Source of the DNA: Patescibacteria group bacterium
Lineage (GTDB): Bacteria; Patescibacteriota; WWE3; 2-01-FULL-39-13
Direction: 5' to 3'
Length of the DNA stretch: 16,828 bases
NCBI GenBank assembly: GCA_030916925.1
Contig: JAUPVU010000010.1
Span: forward strand, 1 to 16,828
Below the pieces are notes generated by a model that saw nothing but the letters and a program-made list of their open reading frames with translations, had not been told where the DNA came from and did not search any database. Positions 12,032-16,828 of this stretch are shown one piece after another (the first letter of the stretch is position 1; every line of letters starts with the position of its first letter). Both the position numbers and the translations under genes were made by a program.

Positions 12032-12061
12032 TTGACTTGCTATGTTAAATAGACGTATGCT
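12032..12061 (+). promoter_or_regulatory. Promoter of the exported-protein pair, nearly leaderless
   Basis: TTGACT (12032-12037), 18-nt spacer, TATGCT (12056-12061). The expected start, about 12068, is within 2 nt of the ATG at 12070. No second promoter is needed for the next gene, which follows after 8 nt. Confidence 0.5.
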
Positions 12062-12069
12062 AGAAGTAT

Positions 12070-13692
12070 ATGAAAACAAATGCTAATCTCCCAAAAGAAA
12101 TGTTAAAAAACATAATTTTAACAGGGGTTGTAGCAGTATTGAGTTTTACCTTATTACTCGTAGCGATACTACCTTTTATTGGGGGGAAGGAATTACGCAA
12201 AATTTTTCCAACCTTTACCTCTATTAGTCAAGAAACAAATGCAGCTACCCCGAGTCCATTTACAGTTAGCGTTTCAAAAGACAAAGTCAATTTTTCATCT
12301 AGCATATTAATACCAGTTGGAAGTCCGTATTATTTAAAGACCAACCCAGTCTACAATGGTTATCTTGAGGTAAAGCTAGTTGGGTCTTCAACTACGTCAA
12401 AATGGAATGCAACCGATCGTTTCGGAATCGCGGCTGTATCAAGTACTCAAATGGCAAGTATTACACCGGGGTCATATATTGCATCATTTAGACCTTGGGT
12501 AGATAGTGGAACGAATCCCTATGCATGGTCAAATCAAGTAAATGTTTTTGTTTCAAGTATTACTGCTAAGGCATATAACGTATCTGTTTCAAAGGACGGT
12601 AAATCGTATTCAAGTAAAATAGAAATAAATGTAGGAGACCCATATTATTTAAAAATGGATCCTCCAGTATTTGGATATTATGAATCACGAGCAAAAGGTA
12701 GTACGCTGTGGAATAAGTGGAATTTTGCAAACTCAAGTGGAATAGCAACTGCAACAAAAGAACAAATGGCGAGAGTTCCAGCAGGTACCTATACCTCTGC
12801 CTTTCGACCATGGACGGGAACTATACCAAACCCATATTCGGTCCAAAACGAAGTAACAGTGGTAGTAAAGGCCGCAACGAGTGGAACTGCAAAAAGTACT
12901 ACATTGGCGTGTACAGGTGCTACACAGCCAAACGTCAGCAAAATGTTAAACGTTGGAACTTGGAATATTGGAGGATTAGGAGGTGGCGCTGCAAATGATG
13001 CTTTATTAGATTCAAAAGCTGTTGTCGTAGGTAAAAAATTCAAGGAGCTTGGCTTAGATGTCCTTATCGTTCAAGAAGTACACAAGCATAGGCAATCTAC
13101 TACTTATGGCGATCCTGCGACAAAGTCGAATTTTTCGCAATTGGTACAAGCGCAAATGTCTGAAAAGCTTTACTTCTATGCACAATTTCAAGATGGCTCT
13201 GAGCACTCACTAGTTACTATTTCTAAATTCCCAATTATAGATAGTGGATTTAAAGAGATACCAGGTAAAAGAAAAATCACATATGCTCTTGTAGATTCTC
13301 CAGCCGGAAAACTAAAAGTATTTAACACGCATCTCCAACGTCAAGAGGATTATATGTGTCCTGGAATGGATATATCGGTTGACTATATAAAATCGAAATT
13401 AGTGGCCGAAGATAGATATATTGTTGGGGGAGACTTTAATGCACAATACGATTCAAATGGTGGATTCTTTGAGTATGCTGGAGCAGGAAAAAGATATTGT
13501 ACCTATGATCAATCATTTGTACAGATATTTGCCACGAAATGTACAAGTACTTTGTGTGATTATTCTCCTAATTCTATAGATTTTATTTTAGGTGGGACTG
13601 CAAGTAAACCAGCTGTTTATCAGTATTGTAGAAAAGAGGCATATGGACTTCTTGATGCCCATGAGATTTACCTAAGTACGGTCACGCTATAA
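12070..13692 (+). CDS. Membrane-anchored or exported endonuclease/exonuclease/phosphatase-family protein with two N-terminal modules
   Basis: A 540-residue protein. A hydrophobic helix at about 15-37 after a short basic start acts as signal peptide or anchor. Two copies of a ~100-residue module follow (65-163 and 170-268), each with VSVSKD, PYYLK, a G-I-A strand and FRPW...NPY. Residues about 291-540 form an endonuclease/exonuclease/phosphatase domain with the whole metal-dependent active site: N299 (WNIGG), E336 (QEV), H421 (NTHLQ), D455 and N457 (GGDFNA), D504 (SIDFIL) and H531 (DAHEIYLS). It should hydrolyse phosphodiesters or phosphomonoesters outside the membrane. An extracellular DNase is the attractive guess, but sphingomyelinase-like or phosphatase activity is not excluded. 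Several Cys in the last 120 residues could form disulfides. It is the first gene of a pair with 13701. Confidence 0.85.
   Translation: MKTNANLPKEMLKNIILTGVVAVLSFTLLLVAILPFIGGKELRKIFPTFTSISQETNAATPSPFTVSVSKDKVNFSSSILIPVGSPYYLKTNPVYNGYLEVKLVGSSTTSKWNATDRFGIAAVSSTQMASITPGSYIASFRPWVDSGTNPYAWSNQVNVFVSSITAKAYNVSVSKDGKSYSSKIEINVGDPYYLKMDPPVFGYYESRAKGSTLWNKWNFANSSGIATATKEQMARVPAGTYTSAFRPWTGTIPNPYSVQNEVTVVVKAATSGTAKSTTLACTGATQPNVSKMLNVGTWNIGGLGGGAANDALLDSKAVVVGKKFKELGLDVLIVQEVHKHRQSTTYGDPATKSNFSQLVQAQMSEKLYFYAQFQDGSEHSLVTISKFPIIDSGFKEIPGKRKITYALVDSPAGKLKVFNTHLQRQEDYMCPGMDISVDYIKSKLVAEDRYIVGGDFNAQYDSNGGFFEYAGAGKRYCTYDQSFVQIFATKCTSTLCDYSPNSIDFILGGTASKPAVYQYCRKEAYGLLDAHEIYLSTVTL
12262..12873 (+). repeat. 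Two tandem copies of the FRPW/NPY module (protein level)
   Basis: Copies at 12262-12558 and 12577-12873. Aligned positions shared by both: VSVSKD, SS, VG-x-PYYLK, GY, KWN, GIA, QMA, FRPW, NPY, N-x-V. The pattern of short strands suggests an immunoglobulin-like or other beta-sandwich fold. I do not recognise the family. Confidence 0.75.
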
Positions 13693-13700
13693 CAATATAT

Positions 13701-15950
13701 ATGAAAAAAACTTCAAGTCCATCAAAAGGAATATTGAAGAATATTATTTTGACTGGGATTGTAGCAGCATTAAGTTTTACCTTATTACTCATAGCGATAT
13801 TACCGTTTATTGACGGAGAAGATTTTCAAAATCCTTTTCCTACGTTTCAACCAGTTAGTCAGAAAAGTTCAGCAGCAACAACTGTCGTTGCTCAAGTCTC
13901 ATCAAACGGCATAAATTACTACAATAGTGTGTCAACAACAAAAAATGTAGGGTATTACATGAAAATGAACGTAAATTACTCAGGGCCTGTTGAAGTATTA
14001 TTCAATAATAATGCTTCAGTATGGAATAATCCTTATACTAAATTACCATACAAAGCAGTAAATGGTGTTATAAGGGTAACTCCTACGTCTTTAACCAGTG
14101 CTGGCCCTGGTATTTTCCCCTCTAAGTTTAGGCCATATATAACCGGAGTAACAAATCCTTATTCATGGTCAAATCAAATAATTGTATTACTACAAAATGA
14201 AGTTAATGGAGCATTGACTCCTGGATTTAAAACTGAAGTTTCAGTAGATGGTACAAATTACACATCCTCAATAATCACGACAAACGAAAAGGGATACTAC
14301 TTAAGAGTAATCCCAGCATATACAGGGCCAATAGAAGCTCAGCTAGATGGTAAAACAGTAAAATGGTTAAATCTGACTAATGGCGTAAGACGTGTAACTG
14401 CAACGGACTTAGCTGGGGCAAAAGACGGAAAGTACTTAGCAAAGTTTAGACCCTATACATCAGCTACTACTAATCCATATCCATGGGGAAATGTAACGAC
14501 AGTCGAACTGAAGGAAGGCTCTAATTTTTTTATTTATGAAAATAAAGGAATGCAAGACCCACAAGTTAAGGGACGAATAAGCAGTGCATCAGGAGGGGCT
14601 TCATCAGATCTAGTTTTTAGGCAAATAACATCCAAGGATTTCGGATACACTAGTGATACTCAAGGTGCGAGAGAATTATATAGAACTAGTATTGCAAGGT
14701 TTGCAACAGATGGTGAAGTAAAGTTATCAGTTACATTACCATCAACACCTCAATGGGCAGAATTAAGGTCGGCCACAGGAGTTATAACCACCAGTATAGA
14801 TAAAAATATAGTAAATTTTAAACTCCCTGCCGGATCTGGAGTTTACTATATGAAGACCTCGGTTGATTTATTACCTAGTACGTCAGAAGAATCACACGAT
14901 ACTATTGTTTTTTGGGTAGATGATATGGACGAGGCCTATCTAACGCCACCCAGTGGAAGTAAAGTTCTTACACCTGGTCAATCTATTAAAAATACTATCA
15001 AAGCGATGTCATCTGGAACGATATATTTATCAGCTGGGACGTATGATGAAGATGACATACTTATAGAAGGCAAAAATAATCTAACCTTAATACTCCATCC
15101 TAATGCGGTTATTCTGCAACCTTTTGTAGAGAATAAAGATTTCCGAAAGAATATATTAAGAATTGCCAATTCATCAAACATAAAATTAAAGGGGCCAGGT
15201 GAACTTCGAGGTGCCAAAGGAAATGGGAAAAGAGTTATAGAAATTGATAAATCAAATTATATTGAATTGGATAATTTCTTTTTATATAAAATTCATCATA
15301 GAGAAGGGTATATTACATCAGTAACAAATTCAAATAATATAGTTGCTAATAATGTTAAGATAATCGGCGGAAACGACGGATTTGATCCAGATGGTTCTAC
15401 TTATGTAACCTTAACCGGCATGTATATAGAAACACAGGATGACGGGGTAGCAATAAAAACTATATCAAATGAATCCCATCATATAACATTTCAAAATGGC
15501 ATTGTAAGATCGGCAGCATCTGCCCTTAAAATTGGTGAAGCATACATAAACAAGGGTGTATATGGCATAAAATTTATAAATAGTACTGTTTTCGATAGTG
15601 ATCGTGCTCTTGCTATTATTCCTAGAGGTACTGGCCTTGTTGGTGATGTTTTATTTTCAAACATACGTGTTAGAAATATGATTGATGATACCGAAGGTGT
15701 CGTAATTAGAGTAGAGAAATCCGAGAAAAATACCTGGCCAGGTATTTTTGAGGGCTCAAATATTGTATTCGAAAAAATTGATGCTTATCCAATAAAACAA
15801 TCAACTACAAAGCATAAGATTACGATTAAAGACTCAACTTTTACATCAAATACGAGTATTAAATTATTTGGAGATGTGTGCCCTAATTTAATTAACTTTA
15901 AAGCTAATTGGACAGGGGTTCCTGGGTCAATAGGATGCCCGGTACAATAA
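13701..15950 (+). CDS. Membrane-anchored or exported GH28-like beta-helix protein with two N-terminal modules
   Basis: A 749-residue protein whose N-terminal helix (15-37) nearly equals that of the preceding gene. Two diverged copies of the same module lie at about 63-166 and 177-272 (SxDGxNYxSS, YY, FRPY...TNPY-x-W). A beta-sandwich-like segment (about 275-415) leads to a right-handed beta-helix (about 420-725) of the pectate lyase/GH28 type. IYLSAGTYDEDD, NDGFDPDGSTYVTL (558-571) and the Asp pair in QDDGVAIK (579-586) match the GH28 NTD and DD sites, and DRALAIIPRGTG (634-645) sits where polygalacturonases have RIK. The GHG histidine is replaced by ASA, so it is not an ordinary polygalacturonase. 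It probably cleaves or binds an external polysaccharide. Signal cleavage versus anchoring is unresolved; both proteins share an (S/N)AAT sequence at about 57-60. Confidence 0.82.
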   Translation: MKKTSSPSKGILKNIILTGIVAALSFTLLLIAILPFIDGEDFQNPFPTFQPVSQKSSAATTVVAQVSSNGINYYNSVSTTKNVGYYMKMNVNYSGPVEVLFNNNASVWNNPYTKLPYKAVNGVIRVTPTSLTSAGPGIFPSKFRPYITGVTNPYSWSNQIIVLLQNEVNGALTPGFKTEVSVDGTNYTSSIITTNEKGYYLRVIPAYTGPIEAQLDGKTVKWLNLTNGVRRVTATDLAGAKDGKYLAKFRPYTSATTNPYPWGNVTTVELKEGSNFFIYENKGMQDPQVKGRISSASGGASSDLVFRQITSKDFGYTSDTQGARELYRTSIARFATDGEVKLSVTLPSTPQWAELRSATGVITTSIDKNIVNFKLPAGSGVYYMKTSVDLLPSTSEESHDTIVFWVDDMDEAYLTPPSGSKVLTPGQSIKNTIKAMSSGTIYLSAGTYDEDDILIEGKNNLTLILHPNAVILQPFVENKDFRKNILRIANSSNIKLKGPGELRGAKGNGKRVIEIDKSNYIELDNFFLYKIHHREGYITSVTNSNNIVANNVKIIGGNDGFDPDGSTYVTLTGMYIETQDDGVAIKTISNESHHITFQNGIVRSAASALKIGEAYINKGVYGIKFINSTVFDSDRALAIIPRGTGLVGDVLFSNIRVRNMIDDTEGVVIRVEKSEKNTWPGIFEGSNIVFEKIDAYPIKQSTTKHKITIKDSTFTSNTSIKLFGDVCPNLINFKANWTGVPGSIGCPVQ
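13887..14516 (+). repeat. Two diverged copies of the FRPY/NPY module (protein level)
   Basis: Copies at about 13887-14198 and 14229-14516. Both keep the S-x-(D/N)G-x-N-Y, G-YY-(M/L), Y-(S/T)-GP-(V/I)-E, (V/I)RVT, FRPY and TNPY-(S/P)-W positions. They are closer to each other than to the copies in the upstream gene. Confidence 0.7.
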
Positions 15951-15985
15951 ACTCTTCTTTGCAGTATTTAGGCTGAATATAGTAT

Positions 15986-16828
15986 TTAACGTCCAGCACC
16001 AGGAAGTAGGTTATTTATTGCATCATGGGATATTTTGTTAGTCGGAAGAGTTTTGCTTACCAATTCTCTCCAATAACCAGTAGAAAGCCCGAGTCTTGCT
16101 AAATGTGCGGAATGAGTTTCCATATTAGTAAGTCCACTTATTCCTCCAATAATTCCATTAATCAGATCCTGATTGTATATATCTTCGAATTTGTGACTTT
16201 CTGGGATTTCACGATTTACCATATCTTTTGAATCAGCTTTGTTCAATATTAATTGAAGTGCTGTGAAGAAAAATCTCTGATCGTTTGCCTCAAGACTATT
16301 GAAGTCTATTTTTCCAGAAATAAGAGCAAAATACATTACTCTAAAATCGGATACAGAGGGATTTTGTTGTTCTAGCATTCTCGAAAGTACTAGATTTTGA
16401 CCTTCTTCGGTTATTTTTTCAACCTTATCGCCTGCAACGTTGTATTGGATGTATGTTTCATCGTTCTTCTTACTACCAAGATAGTCAAGCGCACCATACA
16501 TACAGGCAAAATCAAGAGCCGAGAATTTTAATACCATTTGATATAAGTCACCTGCATCACCTACGTCAGAAAACCTTAGTGTGCCTGTTCCTTCTTCACC
16601 GTAAATATAATCGATATATAATTTCATTACCCTTTCAATATAACCTCTAGTTAAAAGTGGTTCGCTAATTCCATATCCACCCTCTTGAATAGACATACCT
16701 AATCCAGCAGTGAAATTGCGACGTACTTCTCTGGCTAAATCAGTAGACACATCTGATGCATTGATATTATTCTCATATTCATTATATCTATCTATAAAAT
16801 ACTGCGGAGGGTATTGTGTAGTAAATAC
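15986..16828 (-). CDS. Hypothetical protein, 5' end beyond the window
   Basis: Unrecognised protein. The frame is open from the right edge of the window to TAA at 15988-15986, about 280 codons. A GTG at 16750 could be taken for a start, but 26 upstream codons down to 16828 remain open without a stop, so the gene most likely begins outside. The visible part is mostly hydrophilic and looks helical, with no signal peptide, membrane segment or known motif. GLGMSIQEGGYGISEPLL (residues 17-34 counted from the GTG) and a Gly-rich IIGGISG near 200 are the only unusual stretches. It converges with the beta-helix gene; 35 nt separate the two stops and no terminator stands out there. Confidence 0.7.
   Translation of the reverse strand, partial: VFTTQYPPQYFIDRYNEYENNINASDVSTDLAREVRRNFTAGLGMSIQEGGYGISEPLLTRGYIERVMKLYIDYIYGEEGTGTLRFSDVGDAGDLYQMVLKFSALDFACMYGALDYLGSKKNDETYIQYNVAGDKVEKITEEGQNLVLSRMLEQQNPSVSDFRVMYFALISGKIDFNSLEANDQRFFFTALQLILNKADSKDMVNREIPESHKFEDIYNQDLINGIIGGISGLTNMETHSAHLARLGLSTGYWRELVSKTLPTNKISHDAINNLLPGAGR

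Noticed and set aside
16453..16650. Plus-strand frame inside the last gene
   Set aside because: It lies antisense to the long open minus-strand frame and has no supporting signal.
25..16828. UGA recoded to glycine as in Absconditabacteria/Gracilibacteria
   Set aside because: Long genes such as topA are intact under the standard code and no in-frame TGA interrupts them.
1..16828. CRISPR array, insertion sequence or phage genes
   Set aside because: No direct-repeat array, transposase, integrase or phage structural gene is visible on either strand.

Overview
The window is AT-rich bacterial DNA, most likely from a Patescibacteria/CPR genome. The reasons are a very short EF-Ts, a bL33/bL28/rpsB-tsf-frr housekeeping set packed tightly with small hypothetical genes, lysine-rich protein tails, AT-biased codons and few Shine-Dalgarno sites. 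I could not assign a phylum within that group. The standard code fits all ORFs. Every stop I checked is TAA or TAG and none is TGA.

Layout. (1) 25-1087: diacylglycerol/undecaprenol kinase and an M50 site-2 protease, nearly abutting. (2) 1130-2026: two tandem tRNA-Thr genes, a 240-nt stretch that folds like a structured RNA, rpmG (bL33) and tRNA-Trp. (3) 2198-3507: a 29-residue lysine-rich microprotein gene on the minus strand with its own strong promoter and a perfect Shine-Dalgarno, an orphan OmpR-type response regulator, and rpmB (bL28) on the minus strand behind a promoter overlapped by a perfect 29-nt palindrome. (4) 3661-6928: dprA and topA. (5) 6996-9906: an accessory cluster of three paralogous genes of unknown family (A, B, C) with a SAM methyltransferase between A and B. 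Gene A is cut by an in-frame TAG, and the homologous C-terminus continues in frame behind it. (6) 10047-12004: rpsB-tsf-frr with a structured leader and a GC-rich hairpin before frr. (7) 12070-15950: two adjacent genes for membrane-anchored or exported proteins with the same N-terminal anchor and two copies each of a shared ~100-residue module. One ends in an endonuclease/exonuclease/phosphatase domain and the other in a GH28-like beta-helix. (8) 15986-16828: an unrecognised minus-strand gene running off the window.

How the parts fit. Translation genes (S2, EF-Ts, RRF, L28, L33, tRNAs) and topoisomerase I are core. The exported nuclease and beta-helix enzyme look like a surface set for breaking down external polymers, and with DprA they would suit a cell that salvages DNA; this is inference. 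Several promoters sit so close to the start codon that the mRNAs would have almost no leader, whereas rpsB and the lysine-rich microgene have clear Shine-Dalgarno sites. The most novel items are the A/B/C family with its interrupted member, the lysine-rich microgene, the putative structured RNA and the module-sharing exported pair.
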